Assembly (NCBI RefSeq): GCF_041435355.1
Contig: NZ_CP108442.1
Span: 4,958,501-5,022,500 of the forward strand
Direction: 5' to 3'
From: Streptomyces sp. NBC_01276
GTDB lineage: Bacteria > Actinomycetota > Actinomycetes > Streptomycetales > Streptomycetaceae
DNA length: 64,000 bases
How positions within the stretch are numbered: the stretch's first letter is position 1; the number at the start of each line of letters is the position of its first letter. This document shows positions 33,210 to 41,541 of this stretch, piece by piece. The notes under the pieces are model-generated. The model ran no database searches and was not told the origin of the DNA. It saw only the letters and a list, made by a program, of their open reading frames with translations. The position numbers and the translations under genes are program-made.

Positions 33210-34199
33210 GTGGCAGGAGTTGCGGGAGTGTCGGCTGTGAACAGCGCGGACGGGTCCGCGTACGACCTGATCACCATGGGACGGATCGGGGTGGATCTCT
33301 ACCCGCTCAAGAGCGGTGTACCGCTCGGCGAGGCCGACACCTTCGGCAGGTTCCTCGGCGGCTCGCCCACGAACGTCGCCGTCGCCGCCGCCCGGCTGGG
33401 CCGCCGCACGGCCGTGATCACCCGGACCGGGGCCGACCCCTTCGGGGCGTACCTGCGCGCCGAGCTGCGCGCCTTCGGCGTCGACGACCGGTGGGTGGGC
33501 GAGGTCGAGCGGTACCCGACGCCCGTCACCTTCTGCGAGGTCTTCCCGCCGGACCACTTCCCGCTCTACTTCTACCGGCTCCCCAAGGCCCCCGACCTGG
33601 AGATCGGGGCGGACGAGGTGGACCGGGAGGCGGTGCGCGCGGCCCGGGTCTTCTGGATGACGGGCACCGGACTCAGCGCGGAGCCCAGCCGCAGCGCCAC
33701 CCTCGGCGCGCTGGAGGCCCGCTCGAAGTCCGGGACCACCGTCTTCGACCTGGACTGGCGGCCCATGCTCTGGGAGGAACCGCCGCAGCCCTGGTACGAG
33801 CGGGCCCTGGCCCTGGCGACCGTCGCCGTCGGCAACACCGAGGAGTGCGCGGTGGCCACCGGCCGGGACGAGCCGTACGCGGCCGCGCGGGCGCTGCTCG
33901 CCGCCGGGGTGGAACTGGCCGTGGTCAAACGCGGGCCGGAGGGCGTCCTGGCCGTGCACCGGGACGGGACGGTGGTGGAGGTGCCGCCGGTGCCGGTGAC
34001 GGTGGTCAACGGGCTGGGCGCCGGGGACGCGTTCGGGGGCGCGCTGTGCCACGGACTGCTGGCCGGCTGGGACCTGGAACGGGTGCTGCGCCACGCGAAC
34101 GCGGCCGGCGCGATCGTGGCCTCCCGGCTGGCGTGCTCGTCGGCGATGCCGTTCCCGCACGAGGTGGAGGAGGTGCTGGGGCGTGCCGGTGGTGTCTGA
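33210..34199 (+). CDS. iolC: 5-dehydro-2-deoxygluconokinase
   Basis: A 329-residue PfkB-family sugar kinase. [20 protein letters not shown] is the IolC-type N-terminus; [20 protein letters not shown] forms the substrate site; the anion hole and catalytic Asp are in [18 protein letters not shown]. It phosphorylates 2-deoxy-5-keto-gluconate in myo-inositol catabolism. GTG at 33210 is selected because GGAGGAG lies eight bases upstream; GTGs at 33228 and 33237 are also plausible. The end overlaps iolB by 8-17 bases, indicating translational coupling. Confidence 0.92.
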   Translation: MAGVAGVSAVNSADGSAYDLITMGRIGVDLYPLKSGVPLGEADTFGRFLGGSPTNVAVAAARLGRRTAVITRTGADPFGAYLRAELRAFGVDDRWVGEVERYPTPVTFCEVFPPDHFPLYFYRLPKAPDLEIGADEVDREAVRAARVFWMTGTGLSAEPSRSATLGALEARSKSGTTVFDLDWRPMLWEEPPQPWYERALALATVAVGNTEECAVATGRDEPYAAARALLAAGVELAVVKRGPEGVLAVHRDGTVVEVPPVPVTVVNGLGAGDAFGGALCHGLLAGWDLERVLRHANAAGAIVASRLACSSAMPFPHEVEEVLGRAGGV

Positions 34200-35289
34200 G
34201 TCGGTCATGGAGTTCACCCGGCTGCGGGTGCTGGAACTCGCGCCGGGGGAGACGTACGCCTTCGCGTGCGGGGACGCGGAGTGGATCGTCCTCCCCCTCG
34301 CGGGCGGCTGCGAGGTCCGCTGCGCGGGGGCTTCCCGGGACCCGGGTCCGGGCCCGGAGGCGGACGCCGAGCCGGAGCCGGACCCCGGCCCCGGGTCGGA
34401 TCCCGGCCCCGAGCCCGAGCCGGACCCCGAGCCGGACCCCGAGCCGGATCCGGAACCGTTCCCGGACCGGCCTCCAGGGCCGGACCCCGAGCCCGAGCCG
34501 GATCCCGAGCCGGATCCGGAACCCTTCCCGGACCGGCCTCCCGGGCCGGTTGCCGGGCCCGACGCGGGCCGGCCTTCCGGCGGGCCGGGCGGGGCCGCCC
34601 GGAGCGCGACGCGGGTCTTCCGGCTCGGCGGCAGGAACGGGGTGTTCGACGGCCCGAGCGACTTCGCGTACCTGCCCCGCGACGGCCACGCGGACGTCAC
34701 CTCGGCGCGGGGCGGCCGGTTCGCGCTCGTGGGGGCCCGCTGCGAGCGGCGGCTGCCGGCCCGGTACGGGCCCGCCGGGGCCGTACCCGTGGAGCTGCGC
34801 GGCGCCGGCACCTGCTCCCGGCAGGTCCACAACTTCGCCGCCGCCGACGTGTTCCCCTGCGACCGGCTCATCGCCGTCGAGGTCCTCACCCCCGGCGGGA
34901 ACTGGTCCTCGTACCCGCCCCACAAGCACGACGAGCACCACCCCGGCGAGGAGTCCCGCCTGGAGGAGATCTACTGGTTCGAGATCGCCCCGCACGACGG
35001 CGTCCCCGGCTTCGGCTACCAGCGGGTGAGCCCCTCCCCGGCCGGGACGACCGACGTCCTCGCCGAGGTGCGGACGGGCGACACCGTCCTGATCCCGGAC
35101 GGCTGGCACGGCCCCTCCATCGCCGCGCCGGGCCACGACATGTACTACCTGAACGTGATGGCCGGGCCGGACGCGACGCGGGAGTGGCTGATCCGGGACC
35201 ACCCCGACCACGGCTGGATCCGCGGCACCTGGCCCGGCCTGGCCGTCGACCCCCGGCTGCCCTTCCCCCGCGCGGAGGACGACGCATGA
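34183..35289 (+). CDS. iolB: 5-deoxy-glucuronate isomerase with Asp/Glu-Pro repeat insertion
   Basis: A cupin enzyme converting 5-deoxy-glucuronate to 2-deoxy-5-keto-gluconate. The family is about 270 residues; this protein has 368. The C-terminal catalytic half is standard ([40 protein letters not shown] with metal-binding His, [29 protein letters not shown]). In the N-terminal barrel, about 90 residues of acidic Pro-rich sequence (repeats such as [19 protein letters not shown]) are inserted at about residues 51-140 between VRCAGAS and [16 protein letters not shown]. The frame stays open throughout. GTG at 34183 or 34192 overlaps the end of iolC; the stop overlaps the iolD start as ATGA. Confidence 0.9.
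   Translation: MPVVSESVMEFTRLRVLELAPGETYAFACGDAEWIVLPLAGGCEVRCAGASRDPGPGPEADAEPEPDPGPGSDPGPEPEPDPEPDPEPDPEPFPDRPPGPDPEPEPDPEPDPEPFPDRPPGPVAGPDAGRPSGGPGGAARSATRVFRLGGRNGVFDGPSDFAYLPRDGHADVTSARGGRFALVGARCERRLPARYGPAGAVPVELRGAGTCSRQVHNFAAADVFPCDRLIAVEVLTPGGNWSSYPPHKHDEHHPGEESRLEEIYWFEIAPHDGVPGFGYQRVSPSPAGTTDVLAEVRTGDTVLIPDGWHGPSIAAPGHDMYYLNVMAGPDATREWLIRDHPDHGWIRGTWPGLAVDPRLPFPRAEDDA
34426..34549 (+). repeat. Tandem duplication inside iolB
   Basis: A 58-base segment at 34426-34483 recurs at 34492-34549 with about three mismatches, a 66-base (22-codon) period. Each copy encodes [23 protein letters not shown] sequence. Shorter GAGCCGGA(C/T)CCC units repeat within each copy. The period is a multiple of three, so expansion keeps the frame. 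Confidence 0.9.
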
Positions 35290-37160
35290 GGCTCACCACC
35301 GCCCAGGCCCTGGTCCGCTTCCTGGCCGGCCAGTACACCGAGCGCGACGGCCGTCGCCACCGGCTGATCGCCGCCACCTGGGGGATCTTCGGACACGGCA
35401 ACGTGGCCGGGATCGGGCAGGCCCTGCTGGAGAGCGGCCCGCGGGCCATGCCCTTCCTCCAGGGGCGCAACGAGCAGGCCATGGTGCACGCCGCCGTCGG
35501 CTACGCCCGGCAGAGCGGCCGGCTCTCCGCGCACGCCGTGACCACGTCCATCGGGCCCGGCGCGACCAACCTCGTCACCGGCGCCGCCCTCGCCACGATC
35601 AACCGGATCCCGGTGCTCCTGCTGCCCGGCGACACCTTCGCGACCCGGCCCGCGGATCCGGTGCTCCAGCAGCTCGAAGTCCCCTACGCCGGCGACGTCT
35701 CCGTCAACGACACCCTGCGGCCCGTCTCGCGCCACTTCGACCGGATCACCCGCCCCGAGGCCCTGGTCCCGGCCCTCCTCCAGGCGATGCGGGTGCTCAC
35801 CGACCCCGTGCAGACCGGGGCCGTCACGCTCGCGCTGCCGCAGGACGTGCAGGCCGAGGCCCACGACTGGCCCGAGGAGTTCTTCGCCGAGCGGGTGTGG
35901 ACCGTGCGCCGCCCGCGCCCCGACCGGCACGAGCTGGCCGCCGCCGCCGAGGCGGTACGGGGCTCCGGGCGCCCCCTGATCGTCGCCGGCGGCGGCATCC
36001 GGCACGCCGCCGCCGGGGCCGCGCTCGCCGCCCTCGCGGAGGCGACGGGGATCCCGGTCGCCACCACGCAGGCGGGCAAGGGGGCCATCCCGTACGACCA
36101 CCCCGCCGAAGTGGGCGGCGTCGGCCACACCGGGACGGCCACCGCCGACGCGCTGGCCCGCGAGGCCGACCTGGTCATCGCCGCCGGGACCCGGCTCACC
36201 GACTTCACCACCGCCTCCTCGACCCTCTTCCAGAACCCGGCCGTCCGCTTCGTCGGCCTCAACCTCGACCCGTACGACGCCCACAAGCTCGCCGCCCTGC
36301 CGCTGGTGGCGGACGCCCGCGAGGGGCTGGGGGAGCTGCTCGACGCGGTCGCCGGGTACCGGGTCGCGCCCGCGTACGAGGCCGCGTACACCGGGGCCAA
36401 GGCCGGGTGGGAGGCCCGCGTGGACGCCGCGTACGCCGTACCCGCCGACGCCGAGGACCTGCCGCCCACCCAGGCCCAGGTCCTCGGCCTCCTCGACGGG
36501 CTCGTGGACGGCACCGACATCCTGGTCAACGCCGCCGGCTCGCTCCCCGGAGACCTGCACAGGCTCTGGCGGGCCCGCTCCGCCGACCAGTACCACGTCG
36601 AGTACGGCTACTCCTGCATGGGCTACGAGATCCCCGCCGCCCTCGGCACCGCCCTCGCCGCGCCCGGCCGCCCCGTGTGGGCCCTGGTCGGCGACGGGAC
36701 GTACCTGATGAACCCCACCGAACTCGTCACCGCCGTACAGGAGGGCGTCCCGGTCAAGGTGGTGATCCTCGACAACCACGGCTTCGCCTCCATCGGCGGC
36801 CTGTCGGGGGCCGTGGGCGGCGAGGGCTTCGGCACGGCGTACCGCTTCCGGGGGCCCGACGGCGCGTACGACGGCGCTCCCCTCCCGGTGGACCTCGCCG
36901 CGAACGCGGCCTCCCTGGGGATGGCCACCATCCGTACCCGCACCATCGGTGACCTGCGAAAAGCCCTCTCCGAAGCGCGTGCGGCGGACCGTCCCACATG
37001 TGTCTACGCACAGACCCGAACACCCGACACTGTGTCGGGCCCACCCCCGGCACAGGCGTGGTGGGATGTTCCTGTGGCCGAGACCGCGACCCGTGCGTCG
37101 GCGGCCCGTGCCCGTGACGAGTACGACCGGCAAGCCGCGCAGCGACGTCGCCATCTGTGA
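35286..37160 (+). CDS. iolD: 3D-(3,5/4)-trihydroxycyclohexane-1,2-dione hydrolase
   Basis: A 624-residue TPP-dependent enzyme that opens the cyclitol ring in myo-inositol catabolism. The N-terminal domain has [19 protein letters not shown] and [20 protein letters not shown] with the cofactor-activating Glu; a middle domain ([20 protein letters not shown]) and the TPP-Mg motif [20 protein letters not shown] followed by [14 protein letters not shown] complete it. Length and motifs fit IolD rather than acetolactate synthase. The ATG overlaps the iolB stop (ATGA), so the two are translationally coupled; mmsA begins 11 bases downstream. Confidence 0.94.
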   Translation: MRLTTAQALVRFLAGQYTERDGRRHRLIAATWGIFGHGNVAGIGQALLESGPRAMPFLQGRNEQAMVHAAVGYARQSGRLSAHAVTTSIGPGATNLVTGAALATINRIPVLLLPGDTFATRPADPVLQQLEVPYAGDVSVNDTLRPVSRHFDRITRPEALVPALLQAMRVLTDPVQTGAVTLALPQDVQAEAHDWPEEFFAERVWTVRRPRPDRHELAAAAEAVRGSGRPLIVAGGGIRHAAAGAALAALAEATGIPVATTQAGKGAIPYDHPAEVGGVGHTGTATADALAREADLVIAAGTRLTDFTTASSTLFQNPAVRFVGLNLDPYDAHKLAALPLVADAREGLGELLDAVAGYRVAPAYEAAYTGAKAGWEARVDAAYAVPADAEDLPPTQAQVLGLLDGLVDGTDILVNAAGSLPGDLHRLWRARSADQYHVEYGYSCMGYEIPAALGTALAAPGRPVWALVGDGTYLMNPTELVTAVQEGVPVKVVILDNHGFASIGGLSGAVGGEGFGTAYRFRGPDGAYDGAPLPVDLAANAASLGMATIRTRTIGDLRKALSEARAADRPTCVYAQTRTPDTVSGPPPAQAWWDVPVAETATRASAARARDEYDRQAAQRRRHL

Positions 37161-37170
37161 AGGAGCAAGC

Positions 37171-38670
37171 ATGAAGACCGTCAACCACTGGATCGGTGGC
37201 AAGACCGTCGAGGGCGCGTCGGGCAACTACGGCCCGGTCACCGACCCGGCCACCGGCGAGGTCACCACGCAGGTCGCCCTCGCCTCCGCCGAGGAGGTCG
37301 ACGCCGCGGTACGGGTCGCGCAGGAGGCGTTCCTGTCCTGGGGCCAGTCCTCGCTGGCCGCCCGCACCAAGGTGCTGTTCGCCTACCGCGCCCTGCTGGA
37401 CGCCAACCGCGACGCCATCGCCGAACTGATCACCGCCGAGCACGGCAAGGTGCACTCGGACGCGCTGGGCGAGGTCGCCCGCGGCCTGGAGATCGTCGAG
37501 CTGGCCTGCGGGATCACCACCCAGCTCAAGGGCGAGCTGTCCACCTCCGTCTCCAGCCGGGTGGACGTCTCCTCGATCCGCCAGCCGCTGGGCGTCGTCG
37601 CGGGCATCACGCCCTTCAACTTCCCGGCGATGGTCCCGATGTGGATGTTCCCGCTGGCCGTGGCCTGCGGAAACACCTTCATCCTCAAGCCCAGCGAGAA
37701 GGACCCGTCGGCCGCCAACAAGCTGGCCGAGCTGATGACCGAGGCCGGTCTGCCCGCGGGCGTCCTGAACGTCGTCCACGGCGACAAGGCGGCCGTCGAC
37801 GCGCTCCTCGCGCACCCGGGCATCTCCGCCGTGTCCTTCGTCGGCTCGACCCCGATCGCCCGCCACATCCACACCACCGCCTCGGCCAACGGCAAGCGCG
37901 TCCAGGCGCTGGGCGGCGCCAAGAACCACATGCTGGTGCTCCCGGACGCGGACCTGGACGCCGCCGCCGACGCGGCCGTCTCCGCGGCCTACGGTTCGGC
38001 CGGCGAGCGCTGCATGGCGATCTCCGCGGTCGTCGCCGTCGGCTCCATCGCGGACGAGCTCGTCGAGAAGATCCGCGAGCGCGCCGAGAAGATCAAGATC
38101 GGCCCCGGCAACGACCCCACGTCCGAGATGGGCCCGCTGATCACCGCCGCCCACCGCGACAAGGTCGCCTCCTACGTCAAGGGCGCCGCGGCCCAGGGCG
38201 CCGACGTCGTCCTCGACGGCACCGGCTACACGGTCGAGGGCAACGAGAACGGCCACTGGATCGGCCTGTCCCTCCTGGACAACGTCAGGACCGACTCCGA
38301 CGCCTACCGCGACGAGATCTTCGGTCCGGTGCTGTGCGTGCTGCGCACCGAGACCTACGAGGAGGGCGTGGCTCTCATCAACGCCTCGCCGTTCGGCAAC
38401 GGCACCGCGATCTTCACCCGCGACGGCGGCGCCGCCCGCCGCTTCCAGCTGGAGATCGAGGCGGGCATGGTCGGCGTGAACGTGCCGATCCCGGTGCCGG
38501 TGGGCTACCACTCCTTCGGTGGCTGGAAGGACTCGCTCTTCGGCGACCACCACATCTACGGCAACGACGGCATCCACTTCTACACGCGCGGCAAGGTCGT
38601 CACCACCCGCTGGCCGGACCCGGCCGACGCCCCGGCCGGCGTGGACCTGGGCTTCCCCCGCAACCACTGA
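37171..38670 (+). CDS. mmsA: Methylmalonate-semialdehyde dehydrogenase (acylating)
   Basis: A 499-residue CoA-acylating aldehyde dehydrogenase. It converts malonate semialdehyde (inositol route) to acetyl-CoA, or methylmalonate semialdehyde (valine route) to propionyl-CoA. VVAGITPFNFPAMVPMWMFP and FILKPSEKDPSAANKLAEL form the NAD site, VQALGGAKNHMLVLPDADLD carries the position where ordinary ALDHs have their general-base Glu but MMSDH has Asn/Lys, and SAGERCMAIS has the nucleophilic Cys. ATG at 37171 is preceded by AAGGAG. It is last in the iolCBD-mmsA unit and followed by a terminator. From memory it corresponds to SCO2726. Confidence 0.94.
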   Translation: MKTVNHWIGGKTVEGASGNYGPVTDPATGEVTTQVALASAEEVDAAVRVAQEAFLSWGQSSLAARTKVLFAYRALLDANRDAIAELITAEHGKVHSDALGEVARGLEIVELACGITTQLKGELSTSVSSRVDVSSIRQPLGVVAGITPFNFPAMVPMWMFPLAVACGNTFILKPSEKDPSAANKLAELMTEAGLPAGVLNVVHGDKAAVDALLAHPGISAVSFVGSTPIARHIHTTASANGKRVQALGGAKNHMLVLPDADLDAAADAAVSAAYGSAGERCMAISAVVAVGSIADELVEKIRERAEKIKIGPGNDPTSEMGPLITAAHRDKVASYVKGAAAQGADVVLDGTGYTVEGNENGHWIGLSLLDNVRTDSDAYRDEIFGPVLCVLRTETYEEGVALINASPFGNGTAIFTRDGGAARRFQLEIEAGMVGVNVPIPVPVGYHSFGGWKDSLFGDHHIYGNDGIHFYTRGKVVTTRWPDPADAPAGVDLGFPRNH

Positions 38671-38696
38671 TGCCCGGCAGCCGGTGACGCCCGGAG

Positions 38697-38730
38697 GCCT
38701 CCGGTTCCCCGGAAGCCTCCGGTTCCCCGG
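38697..38730. repeat. 16-base direct repeat after mmsA
   Basis: GCCTCCGGTTCCCCGG occurs at 38697-38712 and 38715-38730 with a two-base spacer. It also partly self-pairs with GGAGGCC just upstream. It may be a processing or termination structure. Confidence 0.7.
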
Positions 38731-38764
38731 CCGCCGCCGTCGTCGGCCGGCGCGTCCCCGGACA

Positions 38765-38806
38765 GCAGGACCCCCTGGCCAACCCTCACCGGCCGGGGGG
38801 TCCTGC
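38765..38806 (+). terminator. Terminator of the iolCBD-mmsA operon
   Basis: GCAGGACCCCCTGGCC pairs with GGCCGGGGGGTCCTGC (one G-U pair) around the loop AACCCTCACC. It is a strong 16-base stem without a T-run, as is usual in Streptomyces. It separates mmsA from the convergent DUF916 gene. Confidence 0.8.
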
Positions 38807-38912
38807 CGTTCGCCGCGCCGGGCCGCCCGGGGGGTCCGTGGCTCGGGCCGCCCGGGGGTCCCCGGGGTGCCAGGGGTGCCCGGGGTGCTCGGGCCGCGCG
38901 GGGCCTCGCCGG

Positions 38913-39944
38913 TCAGTGCGTCCGCGCCAGGTCCCGTTCGGCTTGGGGCCGTGGGGGATCCGAGCGTCGCCGCCGGCGCAGTACCAGCACGGCCGTCCCC
39001 GCCCCCGCCAGCACCAGGACCGCTCCCGCCGCCGCCCAGGGGACCGCGAGGAAGTCCGTGGCGGACTCGGAGGAGAGGTCGGGGTAGGCGGCCGCGCCCG
39101 CCGAGACCTTGACGCTCACCCAGTCCAACTGGGGCGAGTCCGGCCACGGCTCGGTCATCTCCACCCGCTGCCCCGGCAGCAGCACCAGCTTCGGCTCCCG
39201 GGCCGGCCGGTCCAGCACCCGGCGCCCGAACAGTCCCCGCGCGGACACCGCCACCTTCGGCTCCACCACCACGTTGCCCCGGTTGACCAGCGCGTACGAG
39301 ACCGTGGCGCGGGCGTCCTTCACCCACGGCAGCAGGGGTGCCCCCCGGGTGACCCGTACGTCCTCCACGCTCAGCCCCGGGGTCAGCGGTCCCGGTACCC
39401 GGAAGTACAGCCGGGCCCCCACCGAACGCTTCACCCCCACCTGCACCTTGCCGTCCTTCTGTACCCCCTCGACGGCGGTGTTGAGGGCGACGATCCCGCC
39501 GACGTGATCGCCCGGCGTGGCGTCCCCGGGGACCTTGACGGTGAAGGGGATGTCGGCGCGGCCCTTCGGCGGCACGGTCACGGTGGCCGACGCCTGCGGT
39601 GCCAGCGCGATCCAGGTGCCGACGTCCTCGGGCTTCGTTTCGGCGGGCAGCAGCGCGAAGGCGCCCCCCGACGGGGTGTTCACGGCGTCGGTGGCGAAGA
39701 CCTGGAAGGTCAGCTCCTTGTCGGAGGAGTTCAGGATCGTGGCGCTGTCGCTGACGGTGGCCCCGGCGGCGCCCTGGTGGAAGAAGTACGCGCGGTCGGT
39801 CATCGCGGCGCCCGCGGCGGGCGTGGGGAACACCCCCCAGGTGCCGTTGTCCGCGGCCGTGGCGGGGGCGGCGGACAGGGCGGGGAGCAGCAGCAGCCCG
39901 CACAGTCCGGCGAGGAGGACGTGCGGGAGGGTGCGCAGGCGCAT
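38913..39944 (-). CDS. DUF916-type membrane-anchored surface protein
   Basis: A 343-residue exported protein: signal peptide (HVLLAGLCGLLLLPALSAAP), two immunoglobulin-like domains of the DUF916/WxL-binding type (GTWGVFPTPAAGAAMTDRAY, ATPGDHVGGIVALN, then RVTRGAPLLPWVKDARATVS and ALVNRGNVVVEPKVAV), a single membrane helix (WAAAGAVLVLAGAGTAVLVL) and a cytoplasmic basic tail RRRRRSD. In Firmicutes such proteins pair with WxL proteins in cell-surface complexes. The gene upstream on the same strand (85-base gap) encodes a secreted protein with a WxL-like C-terminus, so an analogous surface complex is inferred. Confidence 0.8.
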   Translation of the reverse strand: MRLRTLPHVLLAGLCGLLLLPALSAAPATAADNGTWGVFPTPAAGAAMTDRAYFFHQGAAGATVSDSATILNSSDKELTFQVFATDAVNTPSGGAFALLPAETKPEDVGTWIALAPQASATVTVPPKGRADIPFTVKVPGDATPGDHVGGIVALNTAVEGVQKDGKVQVGVKRSVGARLYFRVPGPLTPGLSVEDVRVTRGAPLLPWVKDARATVSYALVNRGNVVVEPKVAVSARGLFGRRVLDRPAREPKLVLLPGQRVEMTEPWPDSPQLDWVSVKVSAGAAAYPDLSSESATDFLAVPWAAAGAVLVLAGAGTAVLVLRRRRRSDPPRPQAERDLARTH

Positions 39945-40029
39945 GGGCGGGTCTCTCCAGTCACGGCGCGGAACGGGAAGAGGGGTGGTGCGACGCCGTG
40001 GCGCCGCCCCACCCCGGGGCCGGGCCCGG

Positions 40030-41322
40030 TCAGGCGATCGAGAAGGTCACGACCGACTGGTAGGTGTCGGCGAACATGAACGGCGGCAGCTGCAGCATCG
40101 CCGCGCCGCCCACGGCGAACTCGCCGCCGGTCAGCTCGTCACCGCCGGCCGCCTGGGAGGCGACCTTCATCGGGGTGTCGGTGATCGCGCCCGGCGCACC
40201 GGCGGTGCAGGTGCTCGGGCTGTCCGGGTTGGTCACGGTGCAGGACGGCTGGATGCCGATCTGCGCCTTCGCCATCGAGTGGCCGGTCGTCTGGTTCAGG
40301 AACGGCGTACGGGTCGCCGTCACGTCCCAGCCGAGGCTGCCGCCGCGGAAGTCCTGGACGGTGGCGGCGTTGAACGCGCCGAACACCGACTGGGCCTTGC
40401 CGTTGATGGTCACCGCGCCGAAGCTGACGGCCGGCTGGCCGTCCTTCGGGCCGAGGGCCAGCGGTCCGGGCAGCACCTCGACGTCCACCGGGTTCTGCAC
40501 GCCCGCCTGCTCCTCGACGAACACGAAGGGCTTGGCCGGGGGTACCGAACCGTCGATCTTGATGGCGTCGGCCTTCTTGGTGACCGTGATGTTGCAGGTG
40601 GCGGCGCCGGTCGCGTCCGCCGTGCCGGTACCGGTGTCACCGGTCGCGGCGCCCGCGAGGAGGGCGGAACAGGTGACCGCGCCGGCCGGGAAGTTGGCGC
40701 CGGTTGCGGTGACGGCGGTGCCCGCCTTGCCGCTGTTGGGCGTCAGCCTCGTGGTGACCGGGTCCTTGGGCAGGGCCTCGACGGCCACCGAGCCGACGGA
40801 GGCGCTGGGACGCGGATCCGGCGTACAGGTCGTCGTGTAGACCGTGCCGCCGAGGTCGGCGTCCGTGATCACCTGGTCGATGGTGATCTGGACCGTGGTG
40901 CCCTCGGTGCCGTCCGGGACGGTGATGTTCCCGCTGAAGGCGGGCGGGTCGGCCTTCTTGCCGGCTTCCTGGTGGCTGGGGACGGCCGCGCTGGTGACCG
41001 TCTGGGCGACCCCGCCGACGAGCAGCTTCGCCTTGATCGTGTTGACCGTGTCGATGGTGAACATCGGGACGACCGGGGTCTCACCGGGGTCGATGGTGAT
41101 GGGGACGCTCTGGCCGGCCTTCGCGGTGTCCGGCAGCGTGATCGTGTAGTCCTGATTGCCGTTGGCGCCCGGCTGGGGCGCCGGGGCCACGCACTTCACG
41201 GGGACCGAAGTGGTCTTGGTCGCGGCCTGCGCCGTGCCCGTGAGGGCCACCACACCGCCCGTCAGGGCCAGGGAAAGGGCGCCCGCCCCGGCCAGAACTC
41301 TTCGTCGGAACGTTGTACTCAC
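40030..41322 (-). CDS. Secreted WxL-like surface protein with IPT/TIG domain
   Basis: A 430-residue exported protein. The signal MSTTFRRRVLAGAGALSLAL ends near AQA-AT (residue 34). The mature part has a beta-rich N-terminal domain, an IPT/TIG-like Ig domain (RLTPNSGKAGTAVTATGANF) and a C-terminal domain ending GGEFAVGGAAMLQLPPFMFA then DTYQSVVTFSIA, which resembles the end of WxL domains (terminal Tyr-x(n)-Thr/Ser strand) but lacks an obvious Trp-x-Leu. There are few Lys/Cys and no LPXTG signal, so attachment would be non-covalent. GTG at 41322 follows AAGGAG at 10 bases. It is followed by the DUF916 gene. Confidence 0.7.
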   Translation of the reverse strand: MSTTFRRRVLAGAGALSLALTGGVVALTGTAQAATKTTSVPVKCVAPAPQPGANGNQDYTITLPDTAKAGQSVPITIDPGETPVVPMFTIDTVNTIKAKLLVGGVAQTVTSAAVPSHQEAGKKADPPAFSGNITVPDGTEGTTVQITIDQVITDADLGGTVYTTTCTPDPRPSASVGSVAVEALPKDPVTTRLTPNSGKAGTAVTATGANFPAGAVTCSALLAGAATGDTGTGTADATGAATCNITVTKKADAIKIDGSVPPAKPFVFVEEQAGVQNPVDVEVLPGPLALGPKDGQPAVSFGAVTINGKAQSVFGAFNAATVQDFRGGSLGWDVTATRTPFLNQTTGHSMAKAQIGIQPSCTVTNPDSPSTCTAGAPGAITDTPMKVASQAAGGDELTGGEFAVGGAAMLQLPPFMFADTYQSVVTFSIA

Positions 41323-41403
41323 TGGGTCGCGACTCCTTCGTCAGACGAAACCCCTCCCCCCACCCGCTGTGGGGAGGAGGTTGAGCCGGTGCGGATGGCC
41401 GTC

Positions 41404-41433
41404 ATTGACGCGTCGCGGTCATGAGAAGTCAAT
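41404..41433 (-). promoter_or_regulatory. Promoter-proximal inverted repeat upstream of the WxL-like gene
   Basis: ATTGAC (41404-41409) and GTCAAT (41428-41433) form perfect 6-base arms. On the minus strand the second arm gives TTGACT, a good -35 hexamer about 100 bases before the start codon, but no good -10 follows at 17 bases. Possibly an operator overlapping the promoter. Confidence 0.3.
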
Positions 41434-41464
41434 GGCTTGCTTTCGCCCGAAGCACACACACATT

Positions 41465-41497
41465 GATGTCCCATCAGACCCGGTCTGATGGGACATC
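41465..41497. promoter_or_regulatory. 33-base perfect palindrome between subtilase and WxL-like genes
   Basis: GATGTCCCATCAGACC, one C, then GGTCTGATGGGACATC: 16-base perfect arms with a single central base. It lies 44 bases past the subtilase stop and 143 bases before the WxL-like start, both on the minus strand. It could be the subtilase terminator, although it has no T-run and an unusually tight centre, or a dimer-binding operator. Confidence 0.75.
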
Positions 41498-41541
41498 GGA
41501 TACCGACTGGTCGGTGGCGGGTACGCCCGGGGCGGGAGGGG

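Noticed and set aside
34426..34549. CRISPR-like array
   Set aside because: The repeats are contiguous, in frame and lie inside iolB; there are no spacers and no cas genes.
41465..41497. End of an insertion sequence
   Set aside because: No transposase and no second copy of the palindrome in the window; flanks show no target duplication.
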